This document shows, in pieces, positions 25,233 through 33,134 of a stretch of 37,154 bases of DNA. The DNA comes from Candidatus Enterococcus murrayae (lineage in GTDB: Bacteria > Bacillota > Bacilli > Lactobacillales > Enterococcaceae): contig NZ_JAFLVR010000049.1 of assembly GCF_017315985.1 (NCBI RefSeq), forward strand, positions 1-37,154. The letters are read 5' to 3'. A program made the position numbers and the translations under genes. A model generated the notes under the pieces. It was not told the origin of the DNA, searched no databases, and saw nothing but the letters and a program-made list of their open reading frames with translations. How positions within the stretch are numbered: the first letter of the stretch is position 1; every line of letters begins with the position of its first letter.

Positions 25233-25442
25233 TAAATCACTGCGATTAACAAAGTGTCTGCAGAATAAGTACTTTTTTTGCTGAATGATCGAACAGTTTT
25301 TTTGTGTTAAGTTATTTAATGACGGTTGTAAAAGGTGGTGTGAAATGTTTTTTGTTATTACATAAATGGGTTTAAAGGCTTATTGATAGTATAATTCATT
25401 TCCTTTGTTTTTTATAAAGAAAAAGAGTTTTTCTTTTATCTA
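25233..25442. other. gene-free spacer with a six-codon mini-frame
   Basis: No gene is seen. AAAGGTGGTG (25331-25340) is a good ribosome site followed by ATG at 25345 and a stop at 25363-25365, giving only six residues. A TATAAT occurs near 25389-25395. I cannot assign a role. Confidence 0.4.
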
Positions 25443-25497
25443 TTTACAATAACGTTATTTATCGGTATTATATTTTTATAAAATGAAAACGATTACT
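25443..25497 (+). promoter_or_regulatory. promoter with palindrome and consensus cre site
   Basis: TTTACA (25443-25448) and TATTAT (25466-25471) are separated by 17 bp. The perfect palindrome AATAACGTTATT (25448-25459) fills the spacer. ATGAAAACGATTACT (25483-25497) fits the CcpA site WTGNAANCGNWNNCW at every position and lies just after the expected start point, a position typical for catabolite repression. Confidence 0.65.
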
Positions 25498-25535
25498 TTT
25501 TAATACTAATATAGTTTAACTCGGGGGTAGGAAAA

Positions 25536-26525
25536 ATGGATGTAGCGAAATTGGGTCAAAGACAGCTCTTTTTGATGAAGTGGGAGAATCTTGAGAAGAG
25601 AATAATCAAACGGTATGAACAGAGTCAAAATGTTTTAGAGGTTGTTGAATATCTTGTGGCTGTTCTTGTGCGGAGCGCCATTTGTTCCCGTACGATTTCA
25701 GAGACGCTTCAAGCATTGATGCGAGAACTGTTCTTAACGTCAGAGCCTAATGATATGCTGCGTCGGTACGCTCCATATTTTGAAGAATATTGTAAAAACG
25801 ATTGGGAAACCATTCGCAATCGCCTGTTTTCTAATGAAGCAGATTATTTAGCCTGTACTAAAGAAGCTCGTGCCTATAAAGACTACTTAACCGAAGAAGC
25901 TACACTGGACATTCGCCAGGCGGATCACACCTATATTGTGGAGTCCTTCTTTGAAGATATTAATGGCAAACGCCACAAGTTGACGATTCGCGAAACCGAT
26001 CCCAATAAAACTAGGATAGTGATTGCGAATATTTTACAGATTTTGACAACCTTGACGATTTTTGAAACAAACGGTGTGCGAAAATTCGTCAAGTTCATCA
26101 ATTATGAAGGTTCAGGAAAAATCAGCACAACGTCCTATGACACTCGCGTAGAAATAGCGGAGGAGTCTGGGCAAGTATTGATGGAGGAAGCCGCTTCCAC
26201 TGAGGAGACAAGCGGAGAAGCACTCGCTTTTAATAATACAAATACTGGAGGAGCACCGAAGAAAAGCGTTGATTCGAATCGGAACGCCCCTGAAGAAGCG
26301 CTATTAACGAAACAAACCACGGCACCGCAAAAGGACGGCAGTGTAATGAAATCGGCCACAGCGACTTCTTCGGAGAAAAAGGCAAAAAAATCAGCCGCTA
26401 TCTCGCAAAAATCGGACACCACCTACATGCGTTATGGTAAAACCGCCGAACAAATAGAAGAAGAGCGCGAGAAACGACGAATCGAAAGAAGGAAAAAGAA
26501 CTATCTACAGAAAAGGAAGAAATAG
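25536..26525 (+). CDS. hypothetical protein with disordered basic tail
   Basis: I do not recognise this 329-aa protein. Residues 1-205 look globular and helical, followed by beta-like segments (FVKFINYEGSGKISTTSYDTRVEI). Residues 210-295 are low-complexity, rich in Ala, Ser, Thr, Glu and Lys, and the last 35 residues are highly charged and basic (ending YLQKRKK), as in RNA- or membrane-binding tails. No signal peptide or membrane segment is seen. ATG follows a GGGGGTAGG site. The promoter carries a consensus cre site, so it is probably repressed in good carbon sources. Its neighbours (a PTS operon, PhnA) do not reveal a function. Confidence 0.75.
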   Translation: MDVAKLGQRQLFLMKWENLEKRIIKRYEQSQNVLEVVEYLVAVLVRSAICSRTISETLQALMRELFLTSEPNDMLRRYAPYFEEYCKNDWETIRNRLFSNEADYLACTKEARAYKDYLTEEATLDIRQADHTYIVESFFEDINGKRHKLTIRETDPNKTRIVIANILQILTTLTIFETNGVRKFVKFINYEGSGKISTTSYDTRVEIAEESGQVLMEEAASTEETSGEALAFNNTNTGGAPKKSVDSNRNAPEEALLTKQTTAPQKDGSVMKSATATSSEKKAKKSAAISQKSDTTYMRYGKTAEQIEEEREKRRIERRKKNYLQKRKK

Positions 26526-26620
26526 CAGTATAACGAACAGGCAAAAAGAAGGACAGCATGATTGAAAAAAACAGACAATCAGGTCTTTTTAGTATGGGAT
26601 AATGGCGTTTTGGAGGTTCA

Positions 26621-26725
26621 ATGGTTGATCAGAAAGAACTCAGGCGGACGTCATCGCTGATGTTTTCTTTGAGTAGGACTTTTCAAGTCACGGTGTTTCC
26701 GCTAAACTTAGTGTTTAGAAAATAA
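26621..26725 (+). CDS. possible 34-aa small protein
   Basis: A 34-codon frame starts at ATG five bases after TTTGGAGG and ends at TAA 18 bp before phnA. The peptide is basic, with Leu, Phe and Val in its second half, and begins MVDQKELRRTSSL. Only the strong ribosome site supports translation; it could instead be a leader peptide or chance. Confidence 0.3.
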   Translation: MVDQKELRRTSSLMFSLSRTFQVTVFPLNLVFRK

Positions 26726-26743
26726 TTTTAGTGGAGGAAGATT

Positions 26744-27067
26744 ATGCCAAATTGTCCAATGTGTCAATCAGAATATACTTATGAGGATCGCGGCTTATTT
26801 GTTTGCCCTGAATGCGGTCATGAATGGTCTGAAGGTGATGAGGTCGAGGAAGGATTGGTCGTCAAAGATAGTAACGGCAACCTGCTTCAAGAAGGCGACA
26901 GTGTTACTGTGATCAAGGATTTAAAAGTTAAGGGCGCGTCAGGCGCCATCAAGCAAGGAACGAAAGTGAAAAATATTCGCTTAGTTGAAGGGGATCATAA
27001 TATTGACTGCAAAGTCGATGGCTTTGGTCCGATGAAATTAAAATCTGAATTTGTAAAGAAGTTATAA
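26744..27067 (+). CDS. yjdM: PhnA/YjdM-family zinc-ribbon protein
   Basis: A 107-aa protein with an N-terminal zinc ribbon (CPMC at residues 4-7 and CPEC in [10 protein letters not shown] at about 22-25) and a C-terminal SH3-like PhnA domain ([21 protein letters not shown]). The family was once linked with alkylphosphonate use from its E. coli position, but there is no phosphonate pathway here and its biochemical role is not established. ATG follows GGAGGA by six bases. It appears to be a single-gene unit. Confidence 0.92.
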   Translation: MPNCPMCQSEYTYEDRGLFVCPECGHEWSEGDEVEEGLVVKDSNGNLLQEGDSVTVIKDLKVKGASGAIKQGTKVKNIRLVEGDHNIDCKVDGFGPMKLKSEFVKKL

Positions 27068-27289
27068 GCTAGAGAGATTTTTAGAGTTGTTTTCATAAAA
27101 AATTCATGCCTTTCGTGCTAAACTATGCTTAGGAAACGGATTATTTTAAACAGCAGCCTTGATTAAAGACGAACTATTTCATGTTCACAAGTTTGTTGGA
27201 AACAGATGTGTGACTTTTTTAAAGCGGGCGAAGATTGGCTGGCTGATAGAAGTCTTTAGAATCAAGGATAGCGAAAAAGGAGAATGTCT

Positions 27290-28000
27290 ATGTATGGGTA
27301 TGGAATGCCTTATAATTTTCTAGATCCCACGTTTTTATTAGTGATTGCCGGGCTGGTCATCTCTGGGCTGGCATCTGCTTATGTCAATTCGACCTTTCGT
27401 AAATATGATGAGTTCCGCAGCAGTAAAGGCGTCACAGGAACACAAGCAGCGGAATATATTTTACGTAATCAAGGGGTCAATGACGTCGGCGTTCAACAGA
27501 TTGCTGGTGATTTAACGGATAATTACAACAGTGGGAATAAAATATTGAGCTTGTCCGAAGCGACTGCGCAATCCACTTCGGTAGCAGCGATTGGTGTGGC
27601 GGCCCATGAATGCGGGCATGCCGTCCAAGATGCGAAAAATTATATTCCGCTGCGGATGCGGGCGGCGATCGTGCCGGTGGCCAATATCGGGTCGACCCTT
27701 TCTTTTCCTTTGATCCTGCTGGGTGTCTTTATGAGCTGGAACCAAACCTTGATCAATATCGGGATCTTAGCCTTTTCATTGGCCCTAGTTTTTCAGCTGG
27801 TGACTTTGCCGGTGGAATTTGATGCGTCACGACGGGCGCTAAGTATTTTACGCGAGGGAAATATGCTGGAGGAGGATGAATTGGCGGCGGCTCGGAAAGT
27901 GCTGTTTGCGGCTGCGTTGACTTATGTAGCGGCAGCGCTGGCAACCTTCCTGCAATTGCTGCGGTTGATCCTGCTGTTCGGTAATCGCAATCGAAATTAA
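27290..28000 (+). CDS. membrane zinc metallopeptidase (YugP-like)
   Basis: A 236-aa integral membrane protein with the zinc-binding motif HECGH (His106, Glu107, His110) in AAHECGHAVQDA, matching the neutral zinc metallopeptidase 2 family (Bacillus YugP). There is one hydrophobic segment before it (residues about 11-30) and two to three after it; LPVEFDASRRAL holds the third metal-ligand region. I choose ATG 27290 because AGGAG is only one base from the earlier ATG (27284) but seven from this one. Substrate unknown. It ends in a strong terminator. Confidence 0.9.
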   Translation: MYGYGMPYNFLDPTFLLVIAGLVISGLASAYVNSTFRKYDEFRSSKGVTGTQAAEYILRNQGVNDVGVQQIAGDLTDNYNSGNKILSLSEATAQSTSVAAIGVAAHECGHAVQDAKNYIPLRMRAAIVPVANIGSTLSFPLILLGVFMSWNQTLINIGILAFSLALVFQLVTLPVEFDASRRALSILREGNMLEEDELAAARKVLFAAALTYVAAALATFLQLLRLILLFGNRNRN

Positions 28001-28025
28001 GTATTGGCAATACGCTGGTTCTTTC

Positions 28026-28074
28026 AACCTGCAGACAAACTCTCTAAAAGAGAGGATGTCTGCAGGTTTTTCTT
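28026..28074 (+). terminator. terminator after zinc peptidase
   Basis: AACCTGCAGACA pairs with TGTCTGCAGGTT, and an inner CTCTCT with AGAGAG; T-rich sequence follows. Confidence 0.92.
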
Positions 28075-28121
28075 TTATAATGGGAGTGGAGAAGGATTGT
28101 TGATGTAGAGGAGGAAGTCCT

Positions 28122-29762
28122 ATGATGGAATGGCAAAGTTTATTTGAACCGCGGATATTGGAGCGGGGATTGGATTATTATCAGATGGGGCATGTTACTA
28201 ACGTGATTGATGAAGCTGGTGTCCTATCCGCAATTGTAACAGGCACTCAGGATTACGAGGTCGAGCTTGATTTGAGCGAAGAGGATAACTTAGGTTTGTT
28301 CTGTGAATGTCCTTATGCCGCTGATCTGAATACCTGCAAGCATATGGCGGCAGTCTTTTTTGCTTGGGAGAATGGGGCGGCAAAAGAGGTGTCGGTCTTT
28401 TCAAAATCCGAGCTGGAAAAAGCTATTGCGGCAGCCGATGAAGTGACCTTGCGTGCGTTTCTGCTGGAAAGCTTGCAGCAGGATCAGAGTTTGGCACAAC
28501 GTTTCATGGGCAGGATTCAGAAAAGTGGAATTACCAGTAAGACGGCTGATCCGTTTTTTCAAGTAAATCAGATCGTGGATCGCTATACAGATTATTCTGA
28601 TTACATTAATTATGATCATGCTTTTGGCTTTGCTGCTGATCTATCTGCGTTTTTGGATACCGAGGTTCAGTCGTTGATTGATGAAGAGCGGTATCACGAA
28701 GCCTTCGATTTAACGAACGCTGTTTTTCAAACGATTGGTGAGGTGGAAATCGATGATTCCAATGGGGAGATCGTTTTTTTAGGAAATGAATGCTATGAGA
28801 TCTGGCAGCGGATTCTTTCACTGGTTGATCCAGATACGAAGAATGACATGTTTATTTGGTTTTCACGTCAGTTGGCTGAGCTGGAGCATGATTTTTTATT
28901 AGAGCTCATTCAACAAATCATCGCAGAAGAATTTCAAGAGCTGAACTTTGCAGAACAAAAGCTGCGTCGCGTGGAAGAAATGCTTGAAGAGGCGGCCAAA
29001 CAGAATGATTTTATCAGAGATTACTCGCTTGCTTCTTGGGGGATAATAAAGGCTGAATTATTGGAGCAGCTGGGAAAACCAGATGAAGAAATCGAGGCCT
29101 TTTATCGAAGTATGTGGAACCATAATGAGATCCGGCAAAGGTATATTAAGCGCTGCATTGACCAGAAAAATTTTTATCGAGCGATCGAAGTATTAAAGGA
29201 AAGTATCATTTTGGACAAAGAGTATCGCGGATTGGTCAGTGAGTACAGTATTCAGTTAAAAAATCTTTATTTGCAATTAGGAGAAAAAGAGGCTTATGTA
29301 GAGCAGTTGTATCACTTGATTTATGAAGACGATCCAGGCAGCTTGGAGACTTTTCGCGAGTTGAAACAGCTGTATTCGACAGATGAGTGGCGGCCGATCC
29401 GGGATAAAATCTTTAATAAACTTGCGGGAGAGGTCGTACTGGATGATCTGTACGTAGAAGAGCAGTGCTACGACCTGCTGATGGAAGAAGTTGAGAAGTC
29501 CTTTATGCTTTATAAAACGCAATCTTATCTGGTTATCTTGAAGGACCGTTATCCTGAACGTTTGCTGGAGAAATACAAAAAAGAGATTCGTGGTATGCTG
29601 CATGAATCTTCTAGCCGCAAAAAATACCGCGACATTGTTTATTTGCTGCAAGACATGAAGAAGATACCAGATGGTAAAAAGGTACTGGCAGATTTTGTCC
29701 AGGAGCTGAAGACGACTTATCCGAGACGACCTGCCCTGTTAGAAGAGCTTGAACGCGTTTAG
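28122..29762 (+). CDS. SWIM zinc-finger protein with helical repeats
   Basis: A 546-aa protein. The SWIM motif lies at about residues 60-80: Cys-x-Cys in FCECPYAAD and Cys-x-His in NTCKHMAAVFF, in the CxCx(n)CxH pattern that binds zinc and contacts DNA or protein. The remaining 450 residues are helical, acidic and weakly repetitive, like TPR-type scaffolds. In Firmicutes SWIM proteins often accompany SNF2-type helicases, but none is adjacent here. ATG 28122 (or the next codon) follows GGAGGA. Function unknown. No terminator is visible, and the next gene has its own promoter-like sequence. Confidence 0.82.
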   Translation: MMEWQSLFEPRILERGLDYYQMGHVTNVIDEAGVLSAIVTGTQDYEVELDLSEEDNLGLFCECPYAADLNTCKHMAAVFFAWENGAAKEVSVFSKSELEKAIAAADEVTLRAFLLESLQQDQSLAQRFMGRIQKSGITSKTADPFFQVNQIVDRYTDYSDYINYDHAFGFAADLSAFLDTEVQSLIDEERYHEAFDLTNAVFQTIGEVEIDDSNGEIVFLGNECYEIWQRILSLVDPDTKNDMFIWFSRQLAELEHDFLLELIQQIIAEEFQELNFAEQKLRRVEEMLEEAAKQNDFIRDYSLASWGIIKAELLEQLGKPDEEIEAFYRSMWNHNEIRQRYIKRCIDQKNFYRAIEVLKESIILDKEYRGLVSEYSIQLKNLYLQLGEKEAYVEQLYHLIYEDDPGSLETFRELKQLYSTDEWRPIRDKIFNKLAGEVVLDDLYVEEQCYDLLMEEVEKSFMLYKTQSYLVILKDRYPERLLEKYKKEIRGMLHESSSRKKYRDIVYLLQDMKKIPDGKKVLADFVQELKTTYPRRPALLEELERV

Positions 29763-29805
29763 CAAACATGTAAATAGTTCGATTTGTATGTTTATCTAAC
29801 CATAA

Positions 29806-29866
29806 AGATTTCGTTTTCATTTCTCGGTAGTTCTTATTACTGATAATTTTGAGTGTGTGGTATGAT
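29806..29866 (+). promoter_or_regulatory. cre-like site and extended -10 upstream of the 111-aa gene
   Basis: AGATTTCGTTTTCAT (29806-29820) fits the reverse of the CcpA consensus at every position. TGGTATGAT (29858-29866) is an extended -10. The cre would be centred near -60, upstream of the promoter, where CcpA sometimes activates. Confidence 0.4.
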
Positions 29867-29937
29867 GGAATTAAGGATGACAGTCTAATTTTTCGTGAGA
29901 GAAATTAGCTCATTAATACGAATAAGGAGCTGATACT

Positions 29938-30273
29938 ATGAAAAGATCGACCAAGGTCAAAATCGGAGTAGGCGTGATTGTTGCAGCGAGTACAGCCACA
30001 GCTGTCGTTGCTTCTGGGAAGCTGATTGAAAAGGCTCGTCATGTATCAAATCGTTGCAAAGTAAAACGTTTCGTCAGTGATAAGTTTGACGGCAGTGAAA
30101 CATTGCTTGCAATTGTAGATAAGCTGTCAGATGAAGATTTAGATAATATCATGGGTATTTTAGACAAGATCAAAAGCGGAAAAAAGCGCGTATCGGTCTA
30201 TGGTGATTCCATCAAAGATACGACCGAGGATTTGAAAGACCGATTGATGGATTTTGTAGATAAAGTAATGTAA
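29938..30273 (+). CDS. small membrane-anchored hypothetical protein
   Basis: A 111-aa protein with one N-terminal hydrophobic segment (residues about 8-27, KIGVGVIVAASTATAVVASG), which may be an anchor or uncleaved signal, followed by a charged, helical C-terminal part with repeated Asp/Lys clusters. No family recognised. ATG follows AAGGAG with about ten bases between. It is a single-gene unit with its own promoter-like sequence and terminator. Confidence 0.72.
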   Translation: MKRSTKVKIGVGVIVAASTATAVVASGKLIEKARHVSNRCKVKRFVSDKFDGSETLLAIVDKLSDEDLDNIMGILDKIKSGKKRVSVYGDSIKDTTEDLKDRLMDFVDKVM

Positions 30274-30275
30274 TT

Positions 30276-30305
30276 GATGTGCCAGCGATGGCGCATCTTT
30301 TTTTG
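30276..30305 (+). terminator. terminator after 111-aa gene
   Basis: GATGTGCCA-GCGA-TGGCGCATC, a 9-bp stem with a GNRA loop, followed by T7. Confidence 0.9.
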
Positions 30306-30365
30306 TTGAAAAAGTTATGCTAAAGTAAGTTGATTAGAAATACAGTTAAATGAGTGAGGAACAAA

Positions 30366-30869
30366 ATGGAGCGAGAAAGTCAGTTAACAGAAGAAGAAAA
30401 ACTTTTTTTCATGCAAGCAGCGATTGCTGAAGCAAAAAAAGCAGAAGCGCTTGCCGAGGTTCCGATTGGTGCGGTCATCGTTTATCATGGCGAGATTATC
30501 GGACGGGGGCATAATCTGCGGGAGCATAGTCAGGACGCAACGAGTCATGCCGAAATGTTTGCTATCCGAGAGGCGTGTCAGCATTTGGATAGCTGGCGTT
30601 TGGAGGAATGTCAGCTGTTTGTAACGCTGGAGCCTTGTCCGATGTGCAGCGGGGGCATGATTTTATCGCGGGTGGAAGAGGTCTATTTTGGGGCCTATGA
30701 TCCGAAAGGCGGAACAGCAGGCACATTGATGAATTTACTAACAGACGAGCGCTTCAATCATCGGGCTTATGTCGAGGGAGGCATTCTGGAAGAGGAATGC
30801 GGGATGCTATTGACCAATTTCTTTCGAGCGATTCGGGCACGAAAAAAAAAGACTAGTCAAAACGAGTAG
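30366..30869 (+). CDS. tadA: tRNA adenosine(34) deaminase
   Basis: A 167-aa zinc-dependent deaminase that turns A34 of tRNA-Arg(ACG) into inosine. The zinc site is complete: His61 and Glu63 in SHAEMFA and Cys91, Cys94 in PCPMCSGG. PIGAVIV and ARKKKT mark the fold start and the basic tail. I start at ATG 30366, five bases after GTGAGGA; a GTG 12 bases upstream lies in that site. It is followed directly by the SRP RNA gene, a neighbourhood common in Firmicutes. Confidence 0.96.
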   Translation: MERESQLTEEEKLFFMQAAIAEAKKAEALAEVPIGAVIVYHGEIIGRGHNLREHSQDATSHAEMFAIREACQHLDSWRLEECQLFVTLEPCPMCSGGMILSRVEEVYFGAYDPKGGTAGTLMNLLTDERFNHRAYVEGGILEEECGMLLTNFFRAIRARKKKTSQNE

Positions 30870-30890
30870 AATTTGTTATACTATTTTTTG

Positions 30891-30985
30891 CCGAAAGGCA
30901 GGACAATGCCGGGCCTGTGAATTGTGTCAGGTCTGGAAGGAAGCAGCACTAAGTGGGATCCGGCATGTGTCTGATATAAACTGCG
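30891..30985 (+). ncRNA. ffs: small bacterial SRP RNA
   Basis: The SRP core is clear: GTCAGGTCTGGAAGGAAGCA followed by GCACTAAGTGGGATCCGGCA, containing the conserved GGAAGC apical loop region that binds Ffh. GGACAATGCCGG pairs with CCGGCATGTGTCT to form the long stem. A TATACT (30878-30883) with TAGTCA 17 bp upstream is its promoter, placing the start near 30890, and a terminator hairpin follows. Exact ends are estimated. The Alu-like domain of Bacillus scRNA is absent, as expected for the short form. Confidence 0.92.
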
Positions 30986-30990
30986 TAACA

Positions 30991-31015
30991 GCAAGCCTGA
31001 GAGCTTGCTTTTTTA
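30991..31015 (+). terminator. SRP RNA terminator
   Basis: GCAAGC-CTGAGA-GCTTGC followed by T6. A second hairpin with AAAGGGGCAA/TTGCC and T6 lies at about 31031-31060. Confidence 0.85.
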
Positions 31016-31176
31016 TTTGTCTGAATCCAAAAGGGGCAAGCATTTATTTGCCTTTTTTGTTCAATTTCGCCCCTATACTGGCCTTGGTTTTCTTGATTTT
31101 CTTGGTTGCTAGTGTAGGCCTTCATTAATATTAAATAATATTGTTGATTATTTTGCGTGCTTTTTTCTCCGATAGA

Positions 31177-31309
31177 TGGTATAGTATATCAGTAATCGAT
31201 TTTGAAATGTGATTTGGACTGTATATATTTAAACGTATTGAACTCCTTTTACTATCAACAATTAATTGCAAAAAAAACGTACTTTGATACGTATCAGGAG
31301 GAAACATAC
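31177..31309 (+). promoter_or_regulatory. csp promoter and long 5' leader
   Basis: TGGTATAGT (31177-31185) is an extended -10. The start would be near 31192, giving a leader of about 118 nt, as is typical for cold-shock genes. ACGTA and TACGT (about 31278-31294) form a small hairpin just before AGGAGG, where temperature could affect access to the ribosome site. Confidence 0.55.
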
Positions 31310-31510
31310 ATGAATAACGGTACAGTAAAATGGTTTAATGCAGACAAAGGTTTTGGATTTATTACAGGTGAAGATGGCAATGATGTATTTGCTCATTTCT
31401 CAGCTATCCAAGGCGACGGCTTCAAAACTTTAGAAGAAGGTCAAGCAGTGACTTTCGATGTTGAAGAAGGCCAACGTGGACCTCAAGCTACAAACATCCA
31501 AAAAGCTTAA
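31310..31510 (+). CDS. cold-shock protein, CspA family
   Basis: A 66-aa single cold-shock domain that binds single-stranded RNA or DNA as an RNA chaperone. RNP1 is KGFGFI in [11 protein letters not shown] and RNP2 is [12 protein letters not shown] follows AGGAGG by seven bases; the same frame runs upstream but is untranslated leader. The acidic charge and ending ([10 protein letters not shown]) are as in other Gram-positive Csps. Paralogue letter cannot be assigned. Confidence 0.97.
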   Translation: MNNGTVKWFNADKGFGFITGEDGNDVFAHFSAIQGDGFKTLEEGQAVTFDVEEGQRGPQATNIQKA

Positions 31511-31529
31511 TAAAAATTAGTTGATTTAT

Positions 31530-31560
31530 CTACCGTCTCCTCCTAGGGGCGGTTTTTTTT
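31530..31560 (+). terminator. csp terminator
   Basis: ACCGTC and GGCGGT around TCCTCCTAGG with T8. Confidence 0.85.
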
Positions 31561-31599
31561 GTTCCAAGTCAAATCTTGTTGTTTCGATCAAATCACCTT

Positions 31600-31628
31600 A
31601 AGGAAACGCTTTGGCGTTTCCTTTTTTG
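31600..31628 (+). terminator. second terminator downstream of csp
   Basis: AAGGAAACGC-TTTG-GCGTTTCCTT, a perfect 10-bp stem followed by T-rich sequence. No gene lies between it and the csp terminator. Confidence 0.85.
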
Positions 31629-31758
31629 GTTTTATTCAAATAGAACCAGACAATTGAGCCGTGAGCTTTTTTTTATTGAAGTTTCGTGTAGTGACTATTA
31701 ATTGAAGCTCTTTCAAATTAGGCGTACACTGAGGGGAGAAGATTTTGGAGGTGCAGCG

Positions 31759-32628
31759 ATGAAGGAGAAGAAAGCCTTTCATATTAATGGTTATTTAGGT
31801 TTAGTTGGATTGATTGTTCTTTTTGGAATTGGAATTTGGGCGGTTTTTATTGGAAACGAATCACGTAGTTTCGGATTGATTTTCTTGGGCATTGTTTTAT
31901 GGATCGTTGGCGTTTTGTTTTTAAGCTCCTTAACAATCGTTGGACCCAACAGAGCAAAAGCGGTTCTGTTTTTTGGTAAATATCTTGGAACGATTAAAGA
32001 AAACGGGTTGTTTATTACGACGCCGTTAACACGCAAGATTCCTGTATCACTGAAGGTACGGAATTTTAATAGTTCACTTTTGAAGGTGAATGACTCAGAT
32101 GGGAATCCTGTTGAAATTTCAGCAGTCGTAGTTTTTCGTGTAGTGGATACTGCCAAAGCGCTGTTTGATGTTGATTATTATTTGGATTTTGTAGAGATTC
32201 AAAGCGAGACAGCGATCCGACATATTGCGACTCAATATCCTTATGATACCTTCAATGACGATGATTTGACGTTGCGGGGCAACACGACTGAAGTTTCTGA
32301 AGAATTAGCAACGGAACTGCAAGAACGGTTGGCGATGGCTGGAGTAGAAGTAATTGAAACGCGGTTAAATCACTTAGCTTATGCAACGGAGATCGCGAAT
32401 GCAATGCTGCAGCGGCAACAAGCGAAAGCGATATTATCTGCTAGGCAGACGATTGTTGAAGGTGCAGTGACTATGACCCAGATGGCACTTGAACAAATTG
32501 AAAATGGGCAGAACATTCATTTTACTGATGATCGTAAAGTTCAGCTTATTAACAATTTATTGGTTTCGATCATTACGGATAAAGGAACACAGCCCGTAAT
32601 AAATACAGGAGATCTATCAGAAAAATAG
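31759..32628 (+). CDS. SPFH/band-7 domain membrane protein
   Basis: A 289-aa protein with two N-terminal membrane segments (about residues 11-30 and 38-58) and a band-7 domain (about 60-230: TIVGPNRAKAVLFFGKYLGT ... VSLKVRNF). The end is helical. Such proteins form membrane microdomain scaffolds related to flotillin, prohibitin and QmcA. I start at ATG 31759 because GGAGGTG is five bases upstream; the longer frame to 31702 has no site. It probably forms an operon with the LURP-one-like gene 11 bp after it. Confidence 0.9.
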   Translation: MKEKKAFHINGYLGLVGLIVLFGIGIWAVFIGNESRSFGLIFLGIVLWIVGVLFLSSLTIVGPNRAKAVLFFGKYLGTIKENGLFITTPLTRKIPVSLKVRNFNSSLLKVNDSDGNPVEISAVVVFRVVDTAKALFDVDYYLDFVEIQSETAIRHIATQYPYDTFNDDDLTLRGNTTEVSEELATELQERLAMAGVEVIETRLNHLAYATEIANAMLQRQQAKAILSARQTIVEGAVTMTQMALEQIENGQNIHFTDDRKVQLINNLLVSIITDKGTQPVINTGDLSEK

Positions 32629-32639
32629 GAGGAGCCGCG

Positions 32640-33134
32640 ATGAAAAAACTGTATATAAAACAAAAGGTTTTTAGTATCGGTGAAAAATTTACTGTGATGG
32701 ACGAGGAGCAGCAGCCGCGCTATTTTGTCAAAGGCAGTTTTATGAAGATTCCTAAAACCTTTTCGATTGAAGATGAACGCGGCCACGAAATCAGCCGAAT
32801 CACGAAGAAAGTTATTAGTCTTTTGCCGAAATTCTTTGTTGAGATGAATGGGGAAGAGACGATTGAGATTTCAAAGCAACTAAGTTTCTTTAAGGCGAAA
32901 TATTCAATTTCTGCTGCGGATTTGACGGTCAACGGCAACTGGTGGGATATGGATTTTGAAGTGTTGCAAAAAGGACAGAAGGTTGCAGATATAAATAAAC
33001 GCTGGATCTCATGGGGAGATACGTATGAGATCACTATTTTGAATGAAACGTTAGAAGAATTAATTATCTCTTTAGTGATTGCGATTGATTGTGTGAAAGA
33101 AGATGAAGCAGCTTCGGCATCGTCATCCAACTAA
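32640..33134 (+). CDS. LURP-one-related (YxjI-like) protein
   Basis: A 164-aa protein with the tubby-like beta-barrel pattern of the LURP-one/scramblase family (Bacillus YxjI): KKLYIKQKVFSIGEKFTVMD at the start, RYFVKGSFMKIPKTFSI, the long central strand region, and the last hydrophobic helix ELIISLVIAIDCV. Tubby-like folds bind phosphoinositides or lipids in eukaryotes; bacterial function is unknown. GGAGG precedes ATG. It is coupled to the SPFH gene, so a membrane-associated role is plausible. Confidence 0.88.
   Translation: MKKLYIKQKVFSIGEKFTVMDEEQQPRYFVKGSFMKIPKTFSIEDERGHEISRITKKVISLLPKFFVEMNGEETIEISKQLSFFKAKYSISAADLTVNGNWWDMDFEVLQKGQKVADINKRWISWGDTYEITILNETLEELIISLVIAIDCVKEDEAASASSSN

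Noticed and set aside
26567-26590. Terminator after the 329-aa gene
   Set aside because: AGAC/GTCT before a T-run gives only a four-base stem, too weak to call.
30922-31128. 68-codon open frame after tadA
   Set aside because: It overlaps the SRP RNA core and its terminator; the frame has no ribosome site and codes nothing recognisable.
31202-31309. N-terminal extension of the cold-shock protein
   Set aside because: The ribosome site AGGAGG and the family's fixed start place translation at 31310; the rest is leader.
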